A stretch of 64,000 nucleotides of DNA from contig OZ026522.1 in the NCBI GenBank assembly GCA_964019695.1, positions 18,908,687 through 18,972,686 of the forward strand, written 5' to 3'. Numbering within the stretch: position 1 is the first letter of the stretch; every line of letters begins with the position of its first letter. The position numbers and the translations under genes are program-made. Below the pieces are notes generated by a model that was not told the origin of the DNA, searched no databases, and worked only from the letters and a program-made list of their open reading frames with translations. The DNA is from Loripinus fragilis (taxonomy: Eukaryota; Mollusca; Bivalvia; Lucinida; Lucinidae). Below are positions 11,483-21,780 of this stretch, piece after piece.

Positions 11483-12243
11483 AATGTCAAGTAGTGGGGC
11501 AGATATGTGAAAAAATTGTGCACTTTATGATAAAAGCATGAAACTTGGTACATGGCCAGATTAGTAATTATCAAAATTTCTGAGGGTCAGTGCCAAGCCA
11601 GAAATGCACCTTGACGGCCGCCATCTTGAATTTCAAAATGGCGACCTATTTTCATGTAATGCCTGTTACGTTGGGTATCAATTTGCAGTAAACTTTTATT
11701 TAAAGCCTGTGCAAGTGTGAATTTTAACAATAGAACATTGAAATTATCTGAAATCACATGTAGATTGGCATATTATCCAAGATGGTGGCCATTTTATAAG
11801 ATGGCCGCCATTTTTATATGTTACATCAAGCTTTTTTTTACGAAAACATCATAGAATGAACTTAATTCAGATTATTGCATCAAATTCAAGCTGTTCCAAG
11901 CATAGAAAGGCTCAAAATGTGACTTTGTTATTTGTGAACAATTTATAAGAGAGCTTTGATACAATATGGCATCCAAGATGGCTGCCAATGATTTTATGGT
12001 TTTCGTTTTTTATACATTAATATATCATTGAGATTTGTATGAGTGAAATTTGCTTTAGTAGCAATGAATGTTCGTTTCTTATATATAATATGTAATTTTG
12101 AAATTTTCTCAACTGTTAATTCAAGCATGGCATCCAAGATGGCCGCCGAATAGTAAAATCCTATTTATTGGTGATTTTTGCTGTTCTTTCTAAATAAATC
12201 TATACATTTTTGCTATTAGGCGTTTTCGACATCACAAGCTAGG

Positions 12244-12558
12244 ATGTATCATGCTAGTGAACTGTTCATAATCAAGGACGTATTGGAAATATACACTCAA
12301 CAAAAACAAAACAATGAATGCATGTTTATTACTACCTGTCTTGAGTCAAGGGCAGCAGATGATCGTATGGTTAAGAAGTTTACGGAGTTTCTGCCATGTG
12401 CATTTGCAATGTATGACTGCAGGCAGCTCGAGGATGTTTCTAGCGTAGAGAATGTCCATATGATTACAGATCTCCTATCTCAGGTTTTTATTAGGTGCTA
12501 TCACCTCCATCTTCCATCATTAAGTAGTGTTGTGCCACAGGCATTTAGTGCACTTTAG
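12244..12558 (+). CDS. Unidentified 104-codon ORF inside the TIR element
   Basis: Balanced composition with CLESRAADDRMVKKFTEFLP and MITDLLSQVF, and no low complexity. It could be a fragment of the element's own protein or a captured host exon. I do not recognise it. It ends at a TAG just before the LINE remnant. Confidence 0.3.
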   Translation: MYHASELFIIKDVLEIYTQQKQNNECMFITTCLESRAADDRMVKKFTEFLPCAFAMYDCRQLEDVSSVENVHMITDLLSQVFIRCYHLHLPSLSSVVPQAFSAL

Positions 12559-12559
12559 C

Positions 12560-13440
12560 TCAAGGGACGACTTTAATTGTATATGACTTCATATCATTAT
12601 GTTCACATGAAGAGCCTTCTCCTTCCAATACTTCCATGCATCCAATTTCACTAGCAATTCCTCCATGGACTCAGCCTTGATCACCAGATCATATTTGTAC
12701 AACAGCATTTATGTGCAGTCTGTTCTGAATTCCGTGATTAGAGCCTCTCGCAATTAACAATTAAGAGCAGTGGAGTCAGAACAGAGCCACAATGAATATC
12801 AACACCAAAAAACTTCTCACTGCGACAATTACCAACTATCGTCCTGCTTTTCATGTCCTTGATCATGCCATTCATCAATCACACCAACTACTTGTTGATT
12901 TAAAGCATGCACACTAGCTACTTGCTGTCCTTCTCTATGTTGATGAATGTGACGTAGAATGGCTTGTTAGAAGTCAGGAGCAGCTTCTATAGCTGGCTTA
13001 AAATGAAGACAACAACTGGAGTGCCACCATGGCCTGACATAAATCTGCATTGCATCTCGTCAATCTCAACTCTCTGCCTGACATGTCTCTCCAATATGCA
13101 CTCTAACACCCTTATTAATTGCTTAATTATCTTCAAGCCATTGTTCAGAGCACCCCCTTTGCCGATGTTCATACTGTCAATTTCACTCTGTACTATCACT
13201 CGAGATTATGTTGCAGATTATTTCAAACACCTCGACTGTGCCAGTTTCCCAAATGCATGTAGTCTATAGCATCTGGATGACAATTGCTGATGTCTGCTTT
13301 GTCAGAATGCATCCTGCTAATTGTTTTTGTGATAATTCCTGTACTGATCAGCTGGCTAGTCCTTCAACTGGGATTTACTCTGGCATGCCTTTTGCATTCC
13401 AAAGAGTTCGAATTTGAGTAACTTCATAATGCTCTTTCCA
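12560..13440 (-). pseudogene. Decayed LINE reverse transcriptase fragment
   Basis: On the minus strand the 70-codon piece 12987-13199 reads VLECILERHVRQRVEIDEMQ followed by RFMSGHGGT, the 'ID(E)MQ-FxPGRGTTDA' RT region of one invertebrate LINE group. Downstream in shifting frames come TFINIEKDSK (for FVDLEKAF), VDIHCGSVLTPLL (for VHQGSVLSPLL) and an ADDLV-like remnant near 12690. It is heavily mutated; the clade is not resolved. Confidence 0.65.
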
Positions 13441-14902
13441 CGCTTCTTTCAACGCTTCTTCTCATAGCGACTGTTGGCCTGCGTCATTCCGGACATGTTA
13501 TTCCCATTTTTGCTTATATACTAGGTAAAATCATAGCAATGACCAGAAACTAGTACAATCAGAGCTAACATTCTTCCTACAAAATCAAAGTGGGGAAAAC
13601 TAAATATACAGATAGATAGTATACAGTGGTGATGTAGCTCTCCCCTTGAAGGCAGTTACTAGGCTACCTTAACATAACCAAAATCATTCACATGCATGTA
13701 TATTAAAGTACATACAAACCACATTTACACCAATAATAATAAAATAAGAACCGCAACAGCACTACTGCCTTAGAACGATTTATAGGGCGAATGTTTAACT
13801 AGTCAATGAATAATCACAGTGAACAATAAATCACGAAAATTGATACAGCAAGGGCAGGGATTCGACTGCATATGCGGTAGGGGCACCTAGCTGAAGCTCT
13901 ATGGACTATAAAAGACCATCACTGTAAATACAGAGCAAAATAACATCATCATTTAAAAACCCTACATACCTAAATAGACAAAAAGCTTTGTTTTCAACTA
14001 ACTAGACTGAAGAGGTTTTTGGACTTAACTATTATGGAATCAAATGCCCGACTCACTAGCAAGAATTTGGTGAGGGAAGCTTTGGCTATAAACTAAGATG
14101 TCTGCAACATTATATATTGGATTGACTTCAGAATAATATAAACTTTGATTACTTTCAAGTAGATATGATAGTACCAGCTACATCATCAACACAACCTAAT
14201 AAGGCTGGCTGCAGCAAATACGCCATTTGTCAAGATCAAGTTGAAAAGTTGATGTGTGTGAAAACGGAGGGTTGTGGTCTAAGTATTTTTTTTTAAATTG
14301 TATACAGTTTTAGGAGACATATAGCCTTTTAAGCCTATGGTAACTTGATGAGAAGGAGAAAGGTCAAAAAGAAACTTTGATATCTCTATTACAGATTTTA
14401 TAGGATTTTTCACTAAAATCTGATGCAAACAAATAATATTTTATGCAACAGCAATTCTACAAAGGACAGTTTTAGTTTGCTATAGGTACAAAAATTCTTT
14501 GTATCTCATTTTGATCATATCAATTTTATATAGAACACACATAATAGCAACATCTGTATAAGTGTCTAAAGCCAAATTTGGCAACCATCGTTGACGCCAG
14601 GTTGGATGTCCCCTTTACTATCCTAATTCATTAAATATAATCATTTCTTGACACTCATTTTCATAACTTCATACAACCTCAAAATATGTACCTATAGAAA
14701 GTAAAAATACGTTTCTTTTTTTTTCTTAAACTAAATACAAAGCCATCTTGAATACCATGTTATAGTAAGTTAAAATAAAAATAAAGTCTGATACGTTCGT
14801 CCCTTGTTTGTGTAGCTATTTCTACTTGATTGCATAATGATTTTGCATGGAAATTCATAATTTGTCAAGTTGGTATACCACCACTATTGAGAATGCAAAA
14901 TG
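13441..14902. other. Interior of the TIR element without recognised genes
   Basis: AT-rich sequence with no open frame of note and no recognised repeat, up to the SINE target site. A 'ccatcttgaataccat' stretch near 14741 belongs to the repeated motif set of the element. Confidence 0.5.
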
Positions 14903-15112
14903 AGTTTTTGTTTGTTTGATTTGATTCTTTACGTCCCATCAACAATCTTTCAATTAAACAGGGAAGGGTCGTCCTGGGTTGAACCAGTACTAAGCTAGGA
15001 TAAATGTGTCTTGCTCAAGGACCACAACACAGAGACGCCGGTGAGGCTCGAACCCGTGGCCCCTCGGTCTCGAGTCAAGCACTCTACCATTGAGCCACTG
15101 AGCTCTCTTTGG
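14903..15112 (-). mobile_element. tRNA-derived SINE with target-site duplication
   Basis: Minus strand: box A TGGCTCAATGGTAGAG (~15085-15100) and box B GGGTTCGAGCC (~15045-15055), followed by a body and a 3' end 'ttacgtcccatcaacaatc' in antisense at 14930-14950. The direct repeat ATGCAAAATG occurs at 14893-14902 and 15113-15122, a clean 10-bp duplication, so the insertion is well bounded. Confidence 0.82.
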
Positions 15113-15996
15113 ATGCAAAATGTGACGGCCACCTTGAGACTATGTCCTAATTCTTGTGTTTTCTAAGCCTAAATGACAATTTTTAGGCAAATTAGTATGA
15201 TTGACTGCAAAATAAGTGGAAATTAATGAAGACAACAAATTGGCTTGCAAATGTATGAGCTGAAAATAATGCAATTTAAAATAGACTGCATATTTTGGAA
15301 AACCAAGATGGCGGCCACCTTATAAATGGTGTCGATATAACATGTCTACTTTGACAGCCGTCCTGGATGGTATGTTGGATGCTCTCTTCTTTATTCAAAG
15401 CCATTAAATAAAGTTATTCTTTAAAATCGTTTGCATATATTCAAACTACATTGTTCCAGTGCCAAATGAAAGCAGATAGTATGTTATGATTTGCACATTG
15501 GTAGCCATCTTTAATACCATATTTGAACAATACACAACAATATAGCCATGCTGATAAATTAGTAACTTGTTTAATGGGACTATTTCTACTTGCTAGAAGT
15601 AATTTGCATCAAAATTTATAACTTTGTAAAGTTCTATAATATAACTGCACTTTTTAGCTATAAAAGTGGCGGCCATCTTGAAAAAATACAGCCTCAATCC
15701 TGATTTTTTAAAATTGAAAGATGATTTTAAGGTATTGAGATTTAACTGATGGCTATTTAAGTAAAATTAACTGAAGAAAGCATGATGTTTGCAAATAAAT
15801 AATGAGATTATAATGAATAAGTTGTAAAAAGGCGGCCATTTTGGAAAAACAAGATGTCGGCCATTAGAGGGCATTTTCGGCGTGGCACTGACCCTTATTT
15901 TTTTTGTTTTGCTATCAACTAGCCATGTACCAAGTTTCATGCTTTTATCATAAAATGCACGATTCTTCTCAAAAATGTTACATATCCGCCCCACTA

Positions 15997-16412
15997 AAGA
16001 GAGCTTGCAGCTGTGTTACACCACTTATTGGACATCCCACCCATACTTTCCTCAGTTATATCCCTCTTAAATGGATTGAGAGGCGAGAACGCCGAATCAA
16101 TCTTATGCCTTTGGGTTTTCCATGTTTCATTATATCCTGGGGGTTCTCTTTTTCTTGATCGGCCTGGGCTGTGCCATGTCTGTGATACCCTTGGAACCCC
16201 CCTATTCCTTGGTATACCTGGGTTGTCCCGGGTTGCATAGTAGTGTAGGTTGCTGGACAAATACTTGTTAAGGGGGCATAACTGTATTGACTAGTTTCAC
16301 CAGGGCTTAATTCTTTATACTGTCTTATGGGTTGCCTTGGGGTAAAGCGAAACCCTGGGTCAGGCGTGCTTATCATTCTTGGCTTAAAGTAACTATTGAA
16401 AGGATATGCCAT
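15997..16412 (-). pseudogene. Gypsy Gag N-terminus
   Basis: MAYPFNSYFKPRM opens a 118-codon Pro/Gln/Tyr-rich frame (16056-16412), the first ATG downstream of the PBS in the element. An overlapping frame (15994-16260) continues toward the TIR-element joint. This is low-complexity Gag leader sequence; the capsid domain lies on the far side of the insertion. Confidence 0.55.
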
Positions 16413-16497
16413 TGTGTTATTTGATGTTTAAATGGAATCCAATACATGCATTTAATATCAAACTTTAAACCTTTTGAAATATCTCCAATTTTCCACA

Positions 16498-16760
16498 CCC
16501 TGCTCGCAGCGCCAAAATGTAACCGATTTTGAGTTCTCTTAACTGTGATTGTGGCCTTTCCCGTGCCGTGTGGTGTATGCCACGTTATAAAGTGCAGTCT
16601 GGTCTGAACCTAGTCAAGCCAGATTGAACCAGACCACCCTTGAATTGGACTTGCCCGCGCCGAGCAGTTACACTCCTTATGTTCGGACACAGGGTGTGGG
16701 TTTAAGGGCTGTGAAAGCAATTATTACAAATAAAAGGTTTAACAATTTATTTTAAATTAT
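16498..16760 (-). repeat. Primer-binding site and 5' LTR end of the gypsy element
   Basis: On the minus strand a segment ending in ...GGTTACA (LTR ends in CA at 16518) is followed directly by TTTTGGCGCTGCGAGCAGGG, a PBS-like block starting TGGCGC. Upstream (16519 to about 16.76 kb, possibly further) is moderately GC-rich sequence without ORFs, as expected of an LTR. The outer LTR edge could not be fixed, since no second LTR is present for comparison. Confidence 0.6.
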
Positions 16761-17200
16761 ACTACCCGTATGTTCAACGATGAATATCGAGCACTTAAAT
16801 GATGGGTCAAATAGCAAAATTGAGATTCCAAACAGAGCAGACACAGATCAGATCAAGGTCTCCACTGTTTGCTTACAGAATGTACTAATTTAAAAGAAAT
16901 TGAAAATAAATTTTCCTTTTTGAAAGGAGGGCTTGCCTAGTTGATAGCATTTAAATGTATAACATAGATCTAAATATACATGATAAAAAAGTTATTCTTA
17001 GCATATGTATGCGCAATGCTGCCAAGACAGTCTCTAATTGCCGAAGCTTCTCTCTGTACACACTTAAATGAACACTCATTTTGTTTGCAAACATTATTTA
17101 CATGTGAATGTTTGCAGCTCATATCACCTGAAGGCAGGCTGTATGCGCGTATCCAGAAAGTTTTGTCAGAAGTGTCCAACTTTGATAACGTTTTTTAGTT
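16761..17200. other. Unassigned sequence
   Basis: AT-rich. Short overlapping ORFs occur on both strands around 16970-17198, none with recognisable features. It may include the rest of the LTR. Confidence 0.4.
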
Positions 17201-17204
17201 AGTT

Positions 17205-17430
17205 GACGAGGAGAGGAAGGATCCAAATACTACTATAAGCGAGCCATCATCGGTCCGCGAACGAAACGCCATTCAAAGGGCTTTTCACTGGTATGCCGAT
17301 GCTGTCCCAACATTTAAAGCTGGCTTGGTAGCTTTGTGATTTTTCAGGGGATCCGAACCAGTATTGCTAAGAAAACCTATATTTTTGTGATTTTTCAGGG
17401 GAGGTCCGGATCCCATGTCCCCCCTCTAGA
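17205..17430. repeat. Dispersed repeat, copy 1 (copy 2 inverted at 53.61-53.80 kb)
   Basis: The segment with 'gtgatttttcaggggatccg', 'gccattcaaagggcttttcactgg' and 'atgtcccccctctagatccgcgc' reappears in reverse complement at 53610-53805. That copy has 'gcgcggatcaagaggaggggacat' and 'cagtgaaacgcctttaaatg'. No coding capacity. Confidence 0.6.
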
Positions 17431-17639
17431 TCCGCGCATGGGCTGTACATAACAGTGATTCTTTTGAACCACATCTCAATTGCCCTGTCAGCTGTGAAAG
17501 TGAACTTTTTACAGTTGTTAATATCAATCGATGGTTCAAAGGTAGTTTGCGACTGTAGGTTATCTGTGATTAAAACTGGTATCAAATTGCATATGTCCAT
17601 TGTATATAAATACACAATTCTTTTAGGGGGGTCTCATTA

Positions 17640-17830
17640 AAAATGACATCATATGCACCATTTGAAGAAGGGTTACTGAAGTCAACAATTGCTTAAAAGA
17701 ACAGCTACTCCTAAACTACTGGTTGGATTTTTACCACACTTGGCAGGAATGATGCTCATATAGCCTTCTTTATTAATTTTTCAAATGGTTTTGGTCCGTT
17801 GCATATCTAGGTCACACAGGCTATGAATAA
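17640..17830. repeat. Dispersed repeat related to the head of the 23-kb tandem array
   Basis: 'caattgcttaaaagaacagctactcctaaac' through 'ttggcaggaatgatgctcatat' and 'ggttttggtccgttgcatat' matches 23095-23225 (caaccattgcttcaaaggacatctgctcctaaac ... ggcaggaatgatccttatat ... gttcgttgcatgtttag) in the same orientation. Confidence 0.6.
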
Positions 17831-17892
17831 ATTTACTACTACTACTACTACTTCAAAAACTACTCTTACTTCTTCTACTACTACAACCACTA
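17830..17892. repeat. (ACT)n-rich microsatellite
   Basis: 'ttactactactactactac' followed by degenerate ACT/TCT triplets. Confidence 0.8.
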
Positions 17893-17895
17893 ATT

Positions 17896-17992
17896 GATGT
17901 TCTTGCTCAAGGACCACAACGCAGTAACGCCGGTGAGGCTCGAACCCACGGACCCTCGAAGCACTCTACCGCTGAGCCACTGCGCTCCCTAA
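17896..17992 (-). mobile_element. SINE head fragment, same family as 14903-15112
   Basis: The antisense tRNA-like head is nearly identical to the first SINE: 'tgctcaaggaccacaacgcag', 'cgccggtgaggctcgaaccc' (box B) and 'gcactctaccgctgagccac' (box A). The 3' body is absent and replaced by the microsatellite. Confidence 0.75.
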
Positions 17993-18418
17993 AAAGACCC
18001 GGATGCACAGTCTAATTGGTGTATTTCTTGATCACATATGGCAAAATTAGAATTGCTCATGGTGTGGCTGATATGTAAATAAATAATTATTTTACACCGG
18101 ATATGTTTTTTCGCTTTTTTTGCTATTTGATAACTCTATCTCACATACCTCGTACCAACTCGTGGGAAGGATCAAACACTTTTCTTCTGGAAACATTTTT
18201 TGATATTAAAATATCTTCTAGGAGAAGAACTATATAAGTAGTATTACTTTCGTTCGAATCCTATACTCTGTATTAACAGATGATTAATACAATTATCTTT
18301 CTTTTAACTAATATTAAAATTCGGTATATATATAATAGTGAGTAAGAAAAAAATATATCATTTGTATGAGGATTAGATGGACAATACCATCCCTTGAGAT
18401 CACCGTTTGTCAGCACAA
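17993..18418. other. Unassigned AT-rich sequence
   Basis: No open frame over 60 codons and no repeat that I can match elsewhere in the window. Confidence 0.4.
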
Positions 18419-18660
18419 ATGAGCCGTGACATGTGATTGCCAGCAATGTGGCATTTTGACATGAATAGACTCAGACGAGCCTGTGCAGCCTCCTTTTAAG
18501 GTTAGAAACTCCAAATGATGTTCAGTCAGTAGCTTAACAATCATAGAATACTCAAGCGACTAGCAAAGGCTCTGATCAGACTGCGCGTATGCGCAGGCTG
18601 ATCGGAGGCTTTGCTGGTCGCCCAAACCGCATTGTTGGAAATCTCATGCACTGGCTCAAA
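18419..18660. repeat. Foldback MITE, family M1 copy 1
   Basis: About 240 bp. It starts ATGAGCCGTGACATGTGATT and ends with the inverted complement (CTCATGCACTGGCTCAAAT). Interior landmarks shared by all seven copies are 'gacgagcctgtgcagcctcc', 'gcgcaggctgatc' and 'ctttgctggtcgc'. No coding capacity. Confidence 0.8.
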
Positions 18661-18823
18661 TCATACCTTATGATGCCAAACGGTACTCATCGGGACAGAA
18701 TTTACTATTCTTGCACACCGGATAAGGATATCTGAGATTTTACCCTGGGATAGAAAATATTTTCTCACATACCAACGCATACAAGATCGAGTGATCCCTA
18801 TGTTATATCGCTGTCGGAAAAGT
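18661..18823. repeat. Dispersed repeat shared with 25.5-25.62 kb
   Basis: 'ccggataaggatatctgag' here matches 'ctcagatatccttatccgg' at 25590-25608 in reverse complement, with 'taccctggg' / 'cccagg' flanks. Likely part of another foldback family. Confidence 0.45.
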
Positions 18824-18986
18824 CTGTTCTTAAAACCTTTTTTCATCAATGCGTCATATTATATACTTGTAGCCAGACTAACACTGATGACTCTGTCTAA
18901 AACACAGCCATCAGTGTTAGACAGGCTACAAGTATATGACATGACACTTTGATGAAAAAGTGTTTTAAGGACTGGAGCCAGTCTAT
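18824..18986. repeat. Palindromic MITE, family M3 copy 1
   Basis: The arms 'catcaatgcgtcatattatatacttgtagcc' and 'ggctacaagtatatgacatgacactttgatg' pair around a centre at 'actctgtctaaaacacagcc'. It ends in GGAGCCAGTCTA. The left tip is degraded. Copy 2, at 21781, is cleaner. Confidence 0.75.
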
Positions 18987-19501
18987 ATCCAATGGTGCAT
19001 TCAAATTTCACATACCACTACCAATGGCATTAACGGGCTGAAATGATTTGAGCCACGCGAAATAACCTGTTTCGGCTAAACACGAACAACAAAGACGTAG
19101 CCAAGCCTGCATTTCGGCCCAAACTGAGCAACACCCTTATAGATATTACATATTCAATACCTCTACCGCAAATTTCTTCATGCGCAGAGAGAGACCGTAG
19201 TGATGAGTCGCATTGTGGCAACCCAACCCCCCAAAAAAAACAATATAAATAAATAAAAAATAAGAAAATAGCATGTGCGAACTGTACACTCAAATCAGAT
19301 GGGCATCTGTCTAGTCGAATCAAATTTATTTGCTGTCCACTTGCAGAAAGCTGGGATACTTAGCTTTCGTTCATCGCATAGAAAAAGAATAGCAAAGACT
19401 GGGCAGATGATCAGCGTATTTGATAGGCGTTTATGCCATTGTGTTGGTTTTGTCATGATGCAGCTGAGATAACCTCCATGCATGACTTAAAAAGTCCTGG
19501 C

Positions 19502-19742
19502 CCCGAGGTTATAAAACTTTTTCCATGCTAAACTTTGCTGAGCACAAAATTTATCCTGCTCATAAATGTTAAAATGCCAACAATTGTTGTCATTTTAACA
19601 TTTATTAGCATGATAAATACAGCATCTGAGTGGCTTAAAGCAAAAAAAAAAACTTCTTTATTTGTCGTTATTTTAGTTTTTATGAGCAGTTGAAATTTCG
19701 TGCTCAGTTGAGATGAACATGAAAAAGTTTTATAACCTCGGG
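19502..19742. repeat. TIR MITE (CCCGAGGTTATAAAACTTTT ends)
   Basis: 'ccccgaggttataaaacttt' at 19501 pairs with 'aaagttttataacctcggga' at 19723-19742. The internal 'ctgagcacaaaattt' / 'aaatttcgtgctcag' also pair. A related tip, 'ctcgaggttataaagctt', is at 42684. The rest of 18987-20029 shows nothing recognisable. Confidence 0.7.
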
Positions 19743-20029
19743 ACCAGGCCAACAGATAAACAGATTAAGGAAGAAGAATAACACTTAAACACAACACAAG
19801 ACAACATAGTATGTGAGTATGAACAGGAGATGCCACAACCACACTTCAGACCAACCAATGCCACCGTAAGGAATTGGTAGAGGCACAAATTACTTACAGC
19901 TACACAGCAGCAGGAACATAATTAAAACAAAGCAACCTAATCTCTCTTCCTCATCAAGAAACCGGGTTTTTGGCTTCCGACCTGGTCAGGCACAAACCTG
20001 CCTGCACAGCTGCTGAAGCTAGCGAACCG

Positions 20030-20160
20030 TTGAAATTTCTTCAATAGAATCTAGAGATATAATACTATCTAAGCAGCGAAGACGCAGATGTACAGTCTGA
20101 TTTGTGCCTACGTTGTTCATGTATAAAAAACAGATTTTCTCATGATGTGGCTCATATATA
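20030..20160. repeat. Partial foldback MITE, family M2
   Basis: 'gaaatttcttcaatagaatctagagatataatac', 'cagattttctcatgatgtggctcat' and the tRNA-unlike 'gacgcagatgtacagtctga' match the diverged M2 layout seen at 50620-50855. It is upstream of the 20517 gene. Confidence 0.5.
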
Positions 20161-20500
20161 GATGAATAGAGGATCTTACATGAGTGCTCATGTTTTATTG
20201 ATTGCATCAAATGAGTTTGGGAAAAGAGGTAAAATGCGATCATTGCCGAGCATTTTAAGCCTCACATTTTATCTGTACTTTGCAACGAGTTAAATAAATT
20301 CAATAATACAGGAGCACGAATGTTAATTCTATTTATCACAGTGTCAAGAAATGAAGGCTCCGGTGAGCCTGTGTAAATGTGTAGACTCGCCAGATCCATT
20401 GCTGTATAGATGAAGAATCAGACCAGAATTAAAACGATTAGCTCTACTGCATCACAATGAGCAATTAATGGAATATGCGACAATAAAAACTGTACTAACA

Positions 20501-20516
20501 CCATCATTATTTACAG
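20501..20516 (+). promoter_or_regulatory. Splice acceptor directly before the ATG of the 393-codon ORF
   Basis: 'catcattatttacag' ends immediately before ATGGAACTC. An AG after a T-rich run with the ATG as the first exon bases suggests the coding exon follows a 5' UTR exon that I cannot locate. Confidence 0.5.
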
Positions 20517-21698
20517 ATGGAACTCAAAGGTGCCGTGGATATGCCTACAACAAAGCCCGGCAAACTACTCCCAAATGATTCAAGGATTTCACGGGGAGAT
20601 TTCGACAAAATGAAAGAACATCTCAAGATGGCTTGCAGTGATTTTCCCAAGACGACTGAATATGTAGAGGAGGTACTTGAAGCATTTGTTGAATCGATCA
20701 GACGGAAAAAAGAAAACAAACATGGTACAGTCATTCAAAGTTTAACACTTGAAGGTGACACGGAAAAGAAACTCGAAAACATGGGTTTCAAATGTAAAAT
20801 CTATCACAAAAAGCAATCAATCCATTCTCCAATGCCGTATTTTGTAAAAGAAGAACTTGTTTCAGAAGAAGGTAGGGGAGGAATTGTTACAGAATCGGCA
20901 AGTAGCTCATTCATAATAGTCTTTTATAGAATTGTGAATGATACACCAGAGATTTTCTTCCTTCCAACAGCAGAAAATTGGCATGATGTAAACGAAATAG
21001 CCTGTGACTCGTTTCCAAACCAGATAGCTTCTAAAATGATGAAAGAATTCACATATCGGGAGGTGGTTGACATAAGTGAGGGTCCTTTAAAAGCTACAGA
21101 GCAACACGCTAAATCTGACAGAGTTTTACCAAGGGAAAAAACAAATTCAAATGAGATTGAAGGAAAACTAGAAGGCCCAGTTCTTGAAAGATTTAGAGCT
21201 GAGTTAAACATAATAGATCTACGTTTCAAGAAAGACAAGAAGGCAATAATAGTAAAAGGAAATCTTAGCTTTTCAGACATTTTAAATGTCCTTGTAATGT
21301 TTTCACAAAAATGCAGTGAAGGTGAAACTAGCAATGAACGTCTTCGAAAAGGGATTGATGATGTTTTAAGAAAGCAACTCAATGCGATGTTGCTAGATCA
21401 AATGAAGGCCACTGATGCTGGTAACCATAATACTGGTGTCAATTTGATCTTACCAAAGAAAGCCAAAAACGTATTTGTTGTCCTGCCAGAGGGTAAGAAA
21501 AAGATTCCTCTGGAACGAACCCCTCCATGTCTTGACGAAGTTTTGGATGTCTTGGCAAACAATGAAAAAGATGAATCTAATTGGCAAGATACCCAGTTAA
21601 AAATTGGTACAACGGTGTATGATTTGAAAAATGTTGTTAAAATCGAAGTGACAAAAAACAGCTACATTTATCAAGATGGAAACTGGCACAGGAAATAG
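20517..21698 (+). CDS. Intact 393-aa single-exon protein, middle region DUF6119/TIGR04141-like (tentative)
   Basis: A long open frame in otherwise non-coding DNA. It has no signal peptide, no membrane segment, and is Lys/Glu-rich. Residues ~100-270 contain PYFVKEEL, SSFIIVFYRI, then VVDISEGPLKATEQHAK and ERFRAELNIIDLRF leading to IIVKGNLSFSDILNVLVMF. The 'EGPL..eQ', 'G.LSF.d...vL' pattern recalls bacterial TIGR04141 (DUF6119) proteins, which are sporadically distributed and often near defence genes. The C-terminus IYQDGNWHRK resembles the 'dGkWY' block that sits mid-protein there, so this one would be shorter. That assignment is memory-based and unconfirmed; otherwise it is a lineage-specific protein. 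Nothing in the sequence shows its job. Confidence 0.7.
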   Translation: MELKGAVDMPTTKPGKLLPNDSRISRGDFDKMKEHLKMACSDFPKTTEYVEEVLEAFVESIRRKKENKHGTVIQSLTLEGDTEKKLENMGFKCKIYHKKQSIHSPMPYFVKEELVSEEGRGGIVTESASSSFIIVFYRIVNDTPEIFFLPTAENWHDVNEIACDSFPNQIASKMMKEFTYREVVDISEGPLKATEQHAKSDRVLPREKTNSNEIEGKLEGPVLERFRAELNIIDLRFKKDKKAIIVKGNLSFSDILNVLVMFSQKCSEGETSNERLRKGIDDVLRKQLNAMLLDQMKATDAGNHNTGVNLILPKKAKNVFVVLPEGKKKIPLERTPPCLDEVLDVLANNEKDESNWQDTQLKIGTTVYDLKNVVKIEVTKNSYIYQDGNWHRK

Positions 21699-21780
21699 AT
21701 ATAAGCATGAATTAGACAAACGTTTTAAGAGGTTTTGGCATCACACTTTCTGAACCCTTGAGCAACCTTATCTTCAGTGC

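Larger units (their letters stand above)
11494..15994. mobile_element. 4.5-kb TIR element with CAAGATGGCGGCC-type repeats
   Basis: Ends are ~150-bp imperfect inverted repeats: GTGGGGCRGATATGT at both tips, then the shared GATAAAAGCATGAAACTTGG and AGGGTCAGTGCC. They are flanked by TA (11492-11493, 15995-15996); AAG just outside also fits a 3-bp duplication. Inside are many copies of the 'aagatggc(g/c)gcca' motif in both orientations, a decayed LINE fragment, an unidentified 104-codon ORF and a SINE. No transposase is recognised. It splits the gypsy gag. Confidence 0.8.
1..16518 (-). mobile_element. Ty3/gypsy LTR retrotransposon, decayed and interrupted by three insertions
   Basis: Read on the minus strand from right to left, the order is LTR edge plus primer-binding site (~16.5 kb), gag, CCHC knuckle (~10.3 kb), aspartic protease (~9.75 kb), RT fingers (7.6-7.8 kb), RT palm (1.3-1.98 kb), RNase H (0.86-1.41 kb) and integrase remnants (<0.43 kb). 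This is the Ty3/gypsy gene order. Inserted segments are 11494-15994, 7831-9034 and 1979-7575; subtracting them leaves about 5.2 kb, a normal length. Many frameshifts and stops show it is dead. The 3' LTR lies beyond the left edge. Confidence 0.88.

Noticed and set aside
15040..15110. Functional tRNA gene
   Set aside because: Boxes A and B are present, but the arms do not fold into a cloverleaf by eye. A SINE body and a target duplication surround it.
11489..15999. CACTA (EnSpm) assignment of the 4.5-kb TIR element from its CACTA-like tip and AAG triplet
   Set aside because: The tip reads TAGTG inward, the reverse of a CACTA terminus. TA duplication fits at least as well, and no CACTA transposase is seen.
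20924..21382. 152-codon minus-strand ORF
   Set aside because: Antisense shadow of the 393-codon gene; no independent domain, and the sense frame is longer and has better composition.
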